Shown: in pieces, positions 1 to 11,989 of the stretch
How the letters are laid out: every line of letters starts with the position of its first letter
Numbering within the stretch: the first letter of the stretch is position 1
The notes under the pieces: model-generated
Seen by the model: the letters and a program-made list of their open reading frames with translations, nothing else
What the model was told of the DNA's origin: nothing
The model's database searches: none
Made by a program: the position numbers and the translations under genes
DNA from: Ilyonectria destructans
Taxonomy: Eukaryota; Ascomycota; Sordariomycetes; Hypocreales; Nectriaceae
DNA length: 64,000 nucleotides
Assembly (NCBI GenBank): GCA_020740775.1
Contig: JAHEWK010000001.1
Span: 2,666,001-2,730,000, forward strand
Direction of reading: 5' to 3'

Positions 1-3000
1 GGAACGGCGTCAGATCACTGATTGCGGATCAGGACCGCAGAGCGGTATGTGCATGCGCCTCGGCGGCCCCATCAGTCTGGAACTGCACCAGGGGCCACAA
101 CCGGACCCTCAGCCGAGCAAGGGACGAGGATGAGCTAGAACATTGAACACGTAGGTACCTGAGGGGCAAGGGTGCCGCCATCGTGAGCTAAGATGTAGTT
201 TCCCCCCAATTAACACTTGGCAGGCTTTGGTGCGTGTTGGGCCAGATCAGGCAATGCATATCTGCTGACTGATCGGTTGATGGCGATGCGGCTTCACGGC
301 TTCACGGCTCATCAAGGGCTGGCTGACCCCTCGTCCTTCTGGCTGCCCTGACCGTCAATCAGGGGGCTAATGCAGACCCTCACGGAGCTGAGACCAGGCA
401 TGTTCTGAGGCCCCTCATCACTGTACGGTGGACGCTTGGCGGGAGCCGTAACGAGCGACAAGCATACTTACGTAGTATACGCGGAAGCAGACGCGGACGC
501 AGACGCGGACTCTGTTGTAAGTTGCAGGAAAAATAACATGCGCACAAGAGATGCACGATATCGGAAGGATCTGCTCTGCGAGGTTCTTCCCGGGAGAATT
601 GGCCAATGGCTAGCTGCACCCAGCTGCGGTTGCACGATGCACTTTGCTTTGGGTCGGTTACATCATCACATGGACAAGCGCCCATTACCAGCCGCGGAAC
701 TGGGTCACTTTTGTGCGACCTTCGTCATGCAGAGAGAGACACACAGGAAGGGGTTCAGGAATGAACATCAGACCACTGGAGGATTTGTGTGGTGAAATTA
801 GATATGCCGTCATGTCTCATCCCACTGTGCTCCGCAGCTTTGCCATGTCTGTCTTAAAGCAAGAAAAGCGAGTGATTTAAGCCAAATCGGGCAATATTCT
901 CGAGTCCAACCTCGGATTCTCAACCTCCTGATTAACACCAAGGTGCCTACACAACGGTACCTGGGTGTTGGGTGGGTGGGGGACCGTAATGAAATGAGCT
1001 GGCTGTGCGGTGCAGTCGCATGTGCAGCAGTGCGCCAGATGCAGTGACCAGCCACTGGTCCTATGCCCTTCCCTCAGGTAACTGATCCGGAAGTGAAAGG
1101 GGATAGATGTTGCGTCGGTGGTTGCGTCTGTCACTCGGGCTGTTGGCCTGGCGTCTGGACACGGGCTTCGGGAACAAATATCGAATGGGAAGCTGGGATG
1201 AGATTACTGGGCCATTGGACGCAGACAGGCCTGAGAAAGTACGGATAGACAGCCGATGGACAGCCGCTGGGCTGAACGGACGAATCGCGACACTTGCCAG
1301 CAGCGCCAGCCGTGTAATTACTCTGCGGTGTGGAATAGCACATGAACAGTTGGGCCGGGGTGTCCTGCGAGCGGCGAGCGGCCTGCCCGTCCCTCCATCT
1401 CGACAGCCGGACTCCGCCGTCCCGGACAACTCTACCGCCGTGGGCAGTAATTAGAGGCGGCCAGAAAGAGGCGGCCAGAAAGAGGCGGCCAGAAAGAGGC
1501 GGCCAGAATTGAGCCCGTGGCGCCTGGCTGTCAGCTCGCCGGCCCCTCTTTGCCAAATCGCCAAATCGTCTAATCGCCCCAGCTGCACGTCTCCACCGTC
1601 CGTGGTTAGGGCGGGCCTTGAGTGCTGAAGCGAGGCCGCCTAGAACCAGACCAGCCTTTCTCGCTGCGGATGATTCGGGATGGGTGGTGGTGCTGGCGGT
1701 GGTGGACGAAAAGACCCATGCCCCCCCTACTGCTGGCCACTCGCCAGCCTTCCAGCGGGCCAGCTACCAGCCGACTAGTGCTGTGGCTACCAGCGACCAA
1801 CGACCTGGCCAGCGCAGAAGGGACCAGTTCGAAGCCAAAAAGCCAGCCCAGCAAGGGATTGGTACCCCCATCGAGCCAAGCAAGTTTGGCGGTGGGTGCA
1901 GCCTTGGGACGCTAACAACTAGGGGAAGGGAATGTACCATCTCATCCCCCACGGATCATCAGATGATGTATGTACGCCATGTACGCGGTATTAGTCCATT
2001 GATGGTTTCTCCAGTTCTTGAGATTGTCTAATATCGAGATGCGAAAACCTAAAAAGGTTGGAAATGCGGGAACATTGCATTTCACTGAGGCCCTAGGGGA
2101 TGTTACAAGGCACACATTGCGCTGCTCGCTCCGGAGGCTGACGGTAGAGGCTGGGTGTTTTTTTCTTTTTTCTTTTTAGTCGTCACTGCAGTCCGTCCCG
2201 AGCGAGACAAGGTGCACCGTGGATTGTGTGTTTCGCAGCCTCCACTATTGCAGCAGCTGCAGGGAGAGTCAATGGACGACGACGACAACGACGACACCTG
2301 TGAGGCCAACCAAGCCAGCCAATGTCAGGAGGATAGAGAAAGTGAGGAGAAGCAGCAGAGGAGGAGGCAGGGAGCGGCTGGGAGACGCAGGGAGAGGGGG
2401 GTGCGGCTGTAATTAGGTTGGACGAGCTGGGGCAACCTTGGTTCTCTGCCGTCGCCATGTGAGATGAATGAGGATTGGGAATGGATGGGTTATTCCCCGC
2501 TGCAGTGCTTCAGATATCACTGTGCATCCAGTATATTGTACGAAGTACGCTCGGGAGTACGAGCGCTCCGGGTCCGACTGCACTGAATGTCTGGGTATAT
2601 CCCGGGACCTATGTGCTACGTAGTATAGCACGTTCGTCGGTCCTGTTGATCGTGACGTGCGTTACCTTCCATCGCGTTGCTTTGCCTTTTGCCTTGCATT
2701 TGCATTGCCTTGCCCTTCTTTGCCTTTGCTGGGCTTTTCCTGGTCTGGGCCCCCTTTTGCTTTAACTCTCTATGGCTATGCGGATTTGCTTGGTCAGGGC
2801 GAATCCTCCAGGCGTGGCTGAGTAGTGGTGTAGTCAGAGGTCCGAAACGCAGCAACAGCGGCGTCTCGTGCTTCTCTTTTTCCTTCTGTTTCCCGTAAAA
2901 CGACAGAACCACGCGCGCGCTCTGACTCCACGCCTTGCCGAGAAGGTCGACGTCTTCATTTCCCTGGGCGCCAGCTGTGTCGTCAGTTTTTAGGTCGGCG

Positions 3001-3651
3001 TTGGCGGCCACCCACTCTCTTTGTGCAGAAACCCGCGGCTCCGTCCAGCGCGTGTTGGGTCGTGGTGCAGCTACGGATCGCTTCCTCTCCTCCAATTTTG
3101 CCTGTCGACACTGCCTCTCCGGGCTAGTGCGCGTCGCCTAGCCTGTGCCCGCTGTCCCAATACCTTCACAACTTCACAACCCCTGGCCCCCCTGTCCATC
3201 ACACTCCGCCCCCCCCCGGCCAGGCCGTGGCGATCTCGAGTGTGGAGTGGACGCAGTGGAGGTGAGGTCGCGCCAGCACCAGCGCCAGCGCCAGGTGCCA
3301 GGTACCAGCGCCAAATCGACTTCTTGCAGCGCCTGGGATCAATCTCGTCCTCGTCCGCCAGGTCGGTTCAAGCCAACTTCTCTCATCCGAAACCCTCCAA
3401 TTCACCTCCTGACCACGACCTAAGCCTTGCTGTTCCCATCCCTCTGCCGGTCAGAGAGCGTTGGAGTGATGTTGATCTAATAGCGCCTTTGCTTCTGTGA
3501 CACGGCCGGCTTTCCCCAACCACCAGGAGGGCCCCCCGAGGAGCAAGCACAGAAGACGACCAGCACAAAGAAGCAGCCTCAAAGGAGCGTCCCTCGCAGC
3601 TCTCGCGCGGAAGGCTCCTTGATCCCACTCACCTTCGATTTAGTGTATGAG
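1..3651. other. Gene-free left flank and probable long leader of the DUF1765 gene
   Basis: I find no supportable gene here; the open frames are short, mutually overlapping and lack recognisable domains. The stretch holds a 12-bp direct repeat (487-510), a 14-bp tandem repeat in four copies (1453-1508), and a pyrimidine-rich tract of repeated TTTGCCTT-like words near 2680-2740. From about 2640 onward it is pyrimidine-rich like the promoters and 5' UTRs of other genes in this window, so the last several hundred bases probably belong to the downstream gene. Confidence 0.5.
1453..1508. repeat. Tandem repeat, 14-bp unit, four copies
   Basis: The unit AGAGGCGGCCAGAA is repeated four times head-to-tail without a mismatch. 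The period is not a multiple of three and no gene covers it, so it is a noncoding minisatellite. Slippage could make it variable between strains. Confidence 0.95.
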
Positions 3652-6600
3652 ATGGGAGCTTCTACTATGATTATGGCTCCGGCCGTGGAATCCTCGACCG
3701 CTTTCCCTCGCTCGCACTCTACTCCGGACCTGCTCTCCTTGCCTGGCCTCGACAGACCCGCCCCGACCTTGTCCTTGAACCAGAACCAGCGCCCTCTGGG
3801 CCAGTCCCTTTCCTCCCTCCCGAGCCTCCCGGACTTCGACGTGCCTACTTTCAACTCCGACTTTTCTCTCGACACCTCCGTCTTCCTCGCCGGAAACAAG
3901 GCCGCCCCGAACCTGCCGGCCCCGATCGTCCGCACTGAAGAGGTGGTTCCCGACGAGACACCCCGAGCCAATACCAAGCCAAAATCCGAGACAAAACCTG
4001 CACGATCCAGGACGGGCTCCCTGGTCGAGCGCCCCCGATGGCTCCCCAACTCGCTCACCGGCGGAGATTCTCAGGATGAGCCACCTGCCCGTCCCACGAC
4101 CTCAGCCGCCGATATGAGATTTGGTGGCGGATCATCCGGCAAAGACGACTCCAAGGCTCTGGAAAAGAGCTCGTCGACAGGATCATTCGCGAGCTTCGCC
4201 AAACGATCATGGAGGTCGTCCCGATCGCCCTCCCCGATGGAAAAATCTGATGCAGCCAAGGAGAATGTCACGGGTCGGGGGCGTTCGGACAGCATCACCT
4301 CGCTGAAGCTCTCCAAGACCCGCAAACGCCCTGGCCTGACCGTTGATCAGGCGGACAAGAACCAGTCAACTGATTCGCTCAAGCCAACCTCGAAGGCGTT
4401 TCGCGCGAGCAGCTACTTTTCCAAGAAGAAACAGAAGCCAACGGGCCTCAGCAAGCTCAACACCAACACAAACATCGGTTCAGACAATAGCTGCGCTTCC
4501 TCAGCCACTAGCCTCGCTCCACCAGCCTCGACCAGCACAGACGGTCGAAATTCACAGTCAACCCTCGTCGAGATCAACACCACCGTCACCGATGAGTCGT
4601 CGATCGAGATGCCGCACCCTCAGACCCGCGACACCCTGTGGTCCACTTTCAAAACGCTCGACGTCGAGTTCAAGGGGTTCCTGGCCAAGACGACTGCACA
4701 GCGCATGGTGGTGGTCCAGTCGTTGGTGTTCCCATTTCTGCGCAACACCATGAACCACGAGTCCATCAAGCGACTGTATCCCGAGGACGTGGACCGAAGA
4801 GCGACTATTCTCAACAAATGGTGGACGGCAATGATGGAAATGCTCGAGGGCCAGTCGCCTCAGCCGCTACCAGGCGTTGACCGCCAGATTATGTATGAGG
4901 CAGTGACGTTGATGATGATGCGACCGGAGTGGCGTCAGACAACATCTTACTTCCAGCCGCTCTCCAGTCGATCGCCATTCGAGCGGGTACGGGGCAGATC
5001 GTGCACCGACTCATCCGGCTCCTCGATGACCTCCAGCCAGGCAGCATTCCTCGAAGAATCATCTGAGCACAACGTGAGAACCATGTTCGTGACGAACTTG
5101 GTCAGGCAAATGGCTTTCGTGGTTGAGAAGATGTCTCTCCGACATGCCCCGGCGGGCCTCGTCAACTTCGCCGGCAAGGCCTGCGCCTACGCCTTCTTCT
5201 TTGCCCCTGGAGTCGCAGACATTTTGGTTCGACTCTGGGGTCTGTCCCCCGAACTCATCCGACGCGTCGCAAACGAATATGGACTCCCGTGCAGGAATAG
5301 GGGCGAGAGTGAGGATATCGTCGCACTGTTCCCCCCGAATCTCAACATGTTTGGCTGGACGACCCCCAAGGGCATGTGGGACAACCTGAAACAAGTTCCC
5401 AAGCTGCCAATGCTCGTGTCCCGGATTCCCTGGACCGGCCCATGGGTGGCAAGGTGGAAGGGTCGGGATACTGACATCTTTTTCATTTTCTCCAAGTACT
5501 TTCACATTCTGTCCGAGCAATTCATGCCGTCTGGTCTGCCTTTGATCGAGAAGGCTAGGTCTCCTGGTTTCGCACTCGTTCATGCACAGCTCCTCTTCGT
5601 CATGGACACCATCATCCACCGACAGACCACCATCGACGGTGCCTGCAGTCCAGCCCAGGTCGACTCTACGAACGGCGCGGATGCTGCCATGACATTGCCG
5701 CTTCCCTCGGGCAATGTGATGAAGGGAATGTCTGATCATAGACTCGTCGTGTTGTTGAAGGACTTACTCTCTGATGAAACGAGTGAGATTGCTGCGGCTC
5801 GCCATACGTTTGCAGAGTCGTTTGCTTTCCTGATGAAGGCCTCCGCGCGCAAGACGCCGCAATTCAACCACACGGAGTGCTTCACCTTGTGCGACTTTTT
5901 AGAGGAGATTTTGGTGTTGTACAGCAAGTTCGAAGACCCGGATGCCACGACAAACTACATCGACTGGCCGTTCTGGTTCGACGTGTGCAAGAAGATTATG
6001 AGCTCCTTTAATACCATGTCAGAAGTCCGGATGATGTCCTTGATCTTCGGTATCTGGGACGCCATTGCAAAGAATCCCCAGCGGAAGTTGGCTTTGTGTC
6101 AGGATTGGCTTCTGTCCGAGGGAACCTTCAACGACTTCTTCAACCACTGGTGTCCCATGGTCCGAGCCTACTACCAGCGCTTAATCTGCTGGAGAATGTG
6201 CCGAGACAATGGGAAGCAGGACGAGGTGGACGCGTAAGACAGGTCCAATGACCCAAATGAAAGAGCGCACGCTAACTTGGACTATAGCAAAATCTTCATT
6301 CTTGTAGCGAAGAGACTTAGGACCACCTGGGCTCACTACCTCTATCTCAAGCATACTGCCGAGCAAGAGCAACGATCACCTCCTTCAACTGCGCCAGTTC
6401 TGCCTGCTCCAGGCAAGCGGTTCATGATTATCCGACAGGAGGTGAACACTCCTCAGCCTGGGCTTTTCATGGGATTTGATTCCCTGCTCAAGCCCACCGG
6501 CGAAATGGCTTCCAGTGCCGGGAACGATACTACTCTCCCCAAGAACGACTCCAAGAAGCGGTGGTCACTTCTGGGCAAGGTTCTATCCCTGGGCAGCAAC

Positions 6601-7368
6601 AGTTCTGACAGCGGGGACGACGACCTCCAGGCCGCGCGCCGTGACACGGCCGAGGCAAGATCAGCCCTTTCGCTTCCACCCTCGAAGGCGCCCACGTTTC
6701 ATGGCCCGGGGGCCCGTGATTCTGACGATGATCTTCCTATCTACGAGGAACCCAAGTTTGTCTTCAGATTCATCCTAGCCTGGCAGAACCAAGCAGCACC
6801 CTTCCGCGACCGGTTCTTGACACGCCCTCGCCTACCCACACCTGCCCAGTCTCGACTCGTACACTCCACTGCGAACAACAGCCCTCAATCGCCTTCTGGC
6901 GGCTATGCCTCGCCCACGCGCAAGTTTTCGGGCGGCCCGCAGCTAGGTGGACTGATTAGCGGAGCGAGGAACGCGAGCCCCCTGAGCTCGCCTGTCGATG
7001 AAAAGCCACGACGCCTCTCCCTTAGCCTCATTTCGGTAGGCGGAAATTCCGAGATTTCGCTGCCAGATCTGGGTGACGGAGCGGCCATTTCAGCTGCTCG
7101 CAAGGGCAGCCCTTCACCGTCTACACCAGTTGGCCAGACCAACAGGAACGCGGATCGATTCGAGGACGGCATCACTGAGCCAGTCAAGCCTGCTGGCATT
7201 TACAAAAGGAACGTCGTCTACGCCGGACGAGCGCTCGCCGAGTGGAGCCAAGTTGTTTTCGAATGCAACAACTTCGTCGAGCGCCGTACTGACGAGGGCG
7301 TCGTTGACATTGGTGATATGGAAATCCCAATTCTTGGAGTTGACGGATTCCGCAAGGTCGGAGCCTAA
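3652..7368 (+). CDS. Fungal DUF1765-family protein (function unknown)
   Basis: Two exons, 3652-6233 and 6288-7368, give about 1220 residues. The 54-nt intron has a GTAAGA donor, a GCTAAC branch point and a TAG acceptor. The open frame extends 11 codons upstream, but only from a TTG, so I take the ATG at 3652. The first ~330 residues are Ser/Pro/Lys-rich and look disordered. The middle is folded, with tryptophan- and phenylalanine-rich blocks such as WTGPWVARWKGRD followed by IFFIFSKYFHIL, which I associate with the fungal DUF1765 family. The C-terminal exon starts with an aromatic, basic segment (KRLRTTWAHYLYLKH), then becomes Ser/Pro-rich, and ends with a shorter conserved-looking block (YAGRALAEWSQVVFECNNF). 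A few hydrophobic stretches exist but no clear signal peptide. Family assignment is from memory of motifs; biochemical role unknown. Confidence 0.8.
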
Positions 7369-8078
7369 TAACTGCAAAGTCTTGCTGGGCCGTCAACTCG
7401 GCGCAAGACATCAGATGTCTCACACTTGTCACATATCCTCACATGGATGCATATTTCCCCCAGCCAAAACAACATACATCACCCGGTGGCGTTGGCAGCA
7501 TTTGCTTTATTACTGCACAAAACAATCATTATACCATCACTGGATGAGTTATTACTCTCTATACATTTGCATCTGATGGATATTTTGGGGCACGCGCCCC
7601 TGCATGCATTATGCCATCATCTGACGAATCACTTGGCGTGGTTTGGTCATGTGTTCGAAATTTTCGACACCTGGTTTTACATATTTTCTGTTTGCGCGAT
7701 ATTAGCGGCGTTTGAGAAGGATCACTTGGCTGCCATTTGTTTTGCACTTTCTTTCTTTCTTTCTCTCTCATGGTTATCTAGTCATCCGGGCGGCTTAGGG
7801 TGGGCTTCTTTGGATTCCCCGGTGTGGTGGATGGACGTCAATACATTGCCGGCATGGCAGGCGACATCGGTGTTTGGTTTGTAACGGTGGCCCGTTGTGT
7901 ATATATCTACTAGATTGGAAGTGGGCGTGGGCCTCGGTGAATACAGAAGACATTCCTTCTGAACAAAAATAGATTACTTGAGTGAATGTGATAATGACTG
8001 AGTTGCTTTCCTCGTGTGGTGGAAAGTATAGAATGAAACATAGATCCAAGCACATCATTTTCAAACACGTCCTCCATA
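7369..8078. other. Convergent 3' intergenic region
   Basis: This lies between the stop codons of two convergent genes. It is more AT-rich than its flanks, with CTTTCTTTCT-type runs near 7750, and should hold both 3' UTRs. A hydrophobic open frame runs to 7884 but begins only from non-ATG or internal codons and resembles no family. Confidence 0.5.
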
Positions 8079-8744
8079 CTATTGAGTACTGAGGGTAGCC
8101 CTGAGCTCTTCCTTCCACTTAGCAATCGTTGGCTTCAACGCCTGCAGTCTCTCTCGGGCATCATCCCTCAGGAGTGCTTCCCGGCTGGGGTAGTACTCCT
8201 CGAACTGAGGTTTCCCATCATTGACGGCGAGGAAGGCCTGGCGGCTGCGCGTGTAGATGTGCACGTCGGGCGCAATCTCCCACGGCTTATCGAGGGTGCC
8301 CACGCGCACATACGCGACGTCCGGCCCTGCGTCAGCGTAGTAGCACCACAGGCCGGTATGACACGCGGGACAGTGCACGACGGTCTGTCCGAGCCCGGAC
8401 TCGGTCGGGATGCAGACGGGCACGGGTTTGGGGTCGGGCTGGTTGTGGGCCGAGGGGACGGCGCCGGTGAGGGTCGCAAAGGCGGGCATGAGACTGGCGG
8501 GGACGGGCTCAGGGGCAGCACGGGTGCCGGCGACGGAGGGAGCGATCGGCGGGAGCTGAGTGAGGGCCGAGGACTCGATGATGGCGTTGAGGCCGAGGAC
8601 GGAGCCGGTCTGGCGCTGGCACGCGGTGCAGTAGCAGCAGTGGACGAAGAGGGGTGGCTGGGTGAGCTGGTAGCGGATAAGGCCACAGACGCAGCCGCCG
8701 GCGAGGGGGAAGACGTCTTTCTTTTCGGAGTAGTGGGTAGTCAT
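8079..8744 (-). CDS. GFA/CENP-V-type zinc-binding protein
   Basis: Single exon, 221 residues, starting at the ATG whose complement is 8742-8744. The zinc ligands of the glutathione-dependent formaldehyde-activating (GFA, DUF636) fold are visible: C18-x-C20, a cluster C36-C37-x-C39-xx-C42, and a later CPAC. The phrase FVHCCYCTACQRQTGS is typical. Fungal members carry a Pro/Ala-rich insertion between the two zinc sites, as here (about residues 60-120). The name comes from a bacterial activity on S-hydroxymethylglutathione; most fungal paralogues have no proven substrate, so I call only the fold. Probably cytosolic; no signal peptide. Confidence 0.85.
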   Translation of the reverse strand: MTTHYSEKKDVFPLAGGCVCGLIRYQLTQPPLFVHCCYCTACQRQTGSVLGLNAIIESSALTQLPPIAPSVAGTRAAPEPVPASLMPAFATLTGAVPSAHNQPDPKPVPVCIPTESGLGQTVVHCPACHTGLWCYYADAGPDVAYVRVGTLDKPWEIAPDVHIYTRSRQAFLAVNDGKPQFEEYYPSREALLRDDARERLQALKPTIAKWKEELRATLSTQ

Positions 8745-10862
8745 GGTGATGGCGTTGGTGAGTTAACTTGAGGGTAGTAAGCGATATCAAGAAGTGCGTT
8801 TACGAAGCGAGCATGTCAAAGGCAGGGCGCGAGAAATGAGGTGGGAGGAAACGTGAACAGTACGACGTGAGGAAGAAGAGGAGAAAGGATGCCGTGTAAG
8901 CGACCAAAGGTGGGGTTGCGGTCGCTGGCCAGTGAGCTTGGGGGAGATGGCCGAATTAGGAAGGCTATGAAAACCACAGGGGCAGTCAAGTGAGGGGTTT
9001 TGATGCCCTAGCGGTGAGAAGAAGCACGCAACCAGCCAGCTCCAAGGCATAACTAAGCATACAAAGAAAGAAGAGTCGACATGGATGAATAATGAATGTA
9101 TAGAAATATTAATAAAGTATGAGTGTCTATTTAAGTAATTTGATGCAATTGTGTTACCCTACATTAAGATGATTGCGGCCCTCCACCTTTCCGACGTTGG
9201 TTAGGGGTCATCTCCATCATCGTCAAATACGAACCCGAAGAACCTGACTCATGTCCTCGTTTTTCTTAAGATGCGAAGGTGAGATATGATAAGTTGGGTC
9301 TCTAAACACAATAATTGAGAGGGAGTGGGACTAATGGGAACAGAATGTGCATCAACTGTCGTGTGGCGATCGTCTCACCCAAATCTTGTGTTTGGTTGCG
9401 CACCTCCCCTTTGACGAGCATGAACATGTTTCAATAAGCTCCGCCCAACTGGTATCTCTTTAAAGGGTGATAACTTGCTGACCGACTTCTGGTAACTCTA
9501 AATTCGAGCAAGGATAATAAAGATGATCTACAGTCTGGTTGGGTCAGCGGCTTGCTTCCTACGAGGAGGCAGACATAATAAGTGATTCTAGTCACATCTG
9601 GCGGATAGCGATACTGAAGAGTTTATCACAGACGAACACCATCAGCCGATACCTAACCTTGGAATTGGCTAGATATGGAGATGGGTTGGGGCCTGAAATA
9701 TGTGCAAACCCGAGGAGGTATTCGACAATGATTGCTCTACCAAAGCACATACTATGCAACGATGCCAACCACGAGACAGCTCGTAAGTATATACACAAAG
9801 TTTTTGCATCTCTTTAAATCTTTTCATTCTGGTTACCAGTGCGCATTGGCCACCAAATGCTTCTCGCTTAGACCTGTCGTGAGCGTCAGGATGGTCCACA
9901 TAAGGAGAATTCGGTGGGTCTACTAGCACATACGACCATAGCTCTTAGAAAATACGGGATCCCGTCCGCTCTCCCTTAGTCAAGCTGAGAAGCGGCGAAT
10001 TAGTACTCGGGTCGGTGACGACCGGGGAATCCTCGCTGTTGTATGTTTTTTTTTGGCCTTTTGTTCTATTGTTAATGATTGAGGGTCTTCTTGTTCGACT
10101 GCACTTTCCCAGCCAAGAGGGTCTTGTTTGTGTGGCTACCTTATCTTGGTTAGGTACAGAGGTTATCCTAGCGTAAGGTTGTAACAGTGTGAAACTTCCT
10201 GTGGTTGCGTAGCTGGCAATCAAATCCATATGAATGTCATGGCTGCCTATGGAGATGGAGAGGCTCAGGGACATGGTGGGAAAAGCTAAACGGCTGAGAC
10301 CGCCGTGTTCACCAAATTAGAAAACAAGCTGAGAAAACAGAGGAATCTAACTCTGTTTCCCTTAGCTCACTCAAACATACATGAGGAGATAGCACGCAAG
10401 GTCTTGGCCTGTGTTCGAGCATGTGTCGGCCATGTCAGTTGGCCCTAGAGCATCTCATCATTTCACCAACCACGACCTCGCAACAATGGGAATCTTCCAT
10501 GAACTAGAATACCATTGTGCCACCTTGAAAACCTGGGCATGCATCCGATCCATTTCTATCTGCAGCATTATTTTGGCCTGTCGCTGATTGTCTTGTTCGA
10601 TGCCGTCAGTGATTCAATGTTTCCGCTGTCAGCTGTCACGCAGCTGTACAGGCAAGCATAGCTTTTCTGCCATCTTTAGTGGTATCAAACACAGAATTTG
10701 CTTCTGGCAACTCACTGCCATTTCACCTCCCGCATCTCTGCCCTTTCATCACAATTTTCTCCTTCCACGAAGCCGCACGTTAGTGACCCCTGGGGCTCTT
10801 CTCAGTAACCCAGAAAGAAGAGGCTATGCCATAGCATTCGCCATATCAAGCATCTACACGAC
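8745..10862. other. Gene-free region, locally AT-rich
   Basis: About 2.1 kb without a supportable gene. Composition drops to clearly AT-rich near 9050-9180 and 10150-10400, unlike the GC-rich housekeeping part of the window. The longest open frame (to 9817, + strand) does not begin with ATG and matches nothing I know. No terminal repeats or transposase motifs were seen. The proximal 100-200 bases on either side are presumably promoters of the flanking divergent genes. Confidence 0.45.
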
Positions 10863-11989
10863 ATGGCCACCTCGACGCCTGGCCCCGGAGAGGGACCAGC
10901 TCCATCTGTTTCAACCCCAGTCACCGCGACGCCAGCTGCTACAAGTGCGACCATCGAGTTTGACCCGGCTGGAGACCTCTATCTAATTGTCGGCTCCTTG
11001 TCTCAAGAAATGCTCGTCGACTCTCGAGTACTCTGCCGATCGTCTGCAGTCTTCCGCAAAATGCTCAGCAAAAATTTCTTAGAAGCCAAGCCCAACGAGG
11101 GAAAATGGCGGGTTAGCCTGCCCAAAGACAGCTCGCACACATTCGCATTGCTCATGGACATTGTGCATGGTGTTTACGATCGGGCCACAAACAAAATTGC
11201 GGCATCTCAACTTTACCGGCTTTGCATCTTAACCAACAAATACGATATGACACAGGCTTTGCGGCCCATGGCATCAAGGTGGCTTGCTCCCTATTCTTCC
11301 CCTCAAATGTTACTGGACCCCAAGGGATTCAGCATCACAAATATGATGTTTATTGCATGGGAAATGGGACATTGTGTAATTTTTGAGGCCCTGGCGAAGA
11401 CTGTCGCCTGGCGGTATCACTCGAGCCTTGACAACGAGCTTCTCTACCCAAATGGCACTCGCCTGCAAGATACTTGTCACTTTAACTCGACTGGAATTTT
11501 AGGTGAGCATCAAATATGTTCCTCAAAACGTGCAAGAGTCTGACATTTCAAGAACACATCACAAAGTATCGTCAGGACATCCTTGCGGTCGTTCGAAAAA
11601 GCTGTTATGACACTATCCAAGAACTACTTGCAAGGGAACGAACAGCGACATTTTGTTCTCGAAACAAATGCCACCCCAGAGCAGCCAAAATAGATGATGC
11701 TACTGTTTTGGGCGACATCCTTCAGCTAAGCCAAGAACTCGGCATCATCGAGTTCTTCAACCACAAGGAAGGGTCCCCTGAATTCAATGGAAGCTTGACG
11801 GACCTAAAGTACAAGCTCGGTGTCATTCAAAATTCGAACGTTAGCTGTAGCTGCGGCGGTCCAGTTGCCTTAATATTGGCATCTATGACGCGGGAGTCCG
11901 ATGCCAAACATCCCCTTGTGGTAACAGATTGGCACAAGAAGCATCTGAGCATCCAGGCTGCAAAGACCAAGGTACTGGTGGGGGCATGA
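10863..11989 (+). CDS. BTB/POZ-domain protein
   Basis: Two exons, 10863-11502 and 11553-11989, give 358 residues. The 50-nt intron (GTGAGC donor, TCTGAC branch-like word, CAAG acceptor) joins GIL to EHITK and keeps the frame. After a Thr/Pro/Ala-rich tail, residues ~38-140 read as a BTB/POZ fold: DLYLIVGS, then a buried hydrophobic VLCRSSAVFRKML, then HTFALLMDIVHG. This is the pattern of short fungal BTB-only proteins, which have no kelch or zinc-finger partner. The C-terminal part has a cysteine cluster (SCSCGG) of unknown meaning. These proteins form a large, fast-evolving fungal family; a Cullin-3 adaptor role is possible but unproven. It sits alone in a gene-poor tract. Confidence 0.8.

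Noticed and set aside
7445..7884. Hydrophobic open frame in the 3' flank of the DUF1765 gene
   Set aside because: It lies in AT-richer 3' UTR-like sequence, lacks a good start and family, and its hydrophobicity follows from T-rich codons.
8082..8771. Plus-strand open frame of 229 codons opposite the GFA/CENP-V gene
   Set aside because: The minus strand shows the zinc-ligand pattern of the family; the plus frame is a Gly/Asp/Val-rich shadow.
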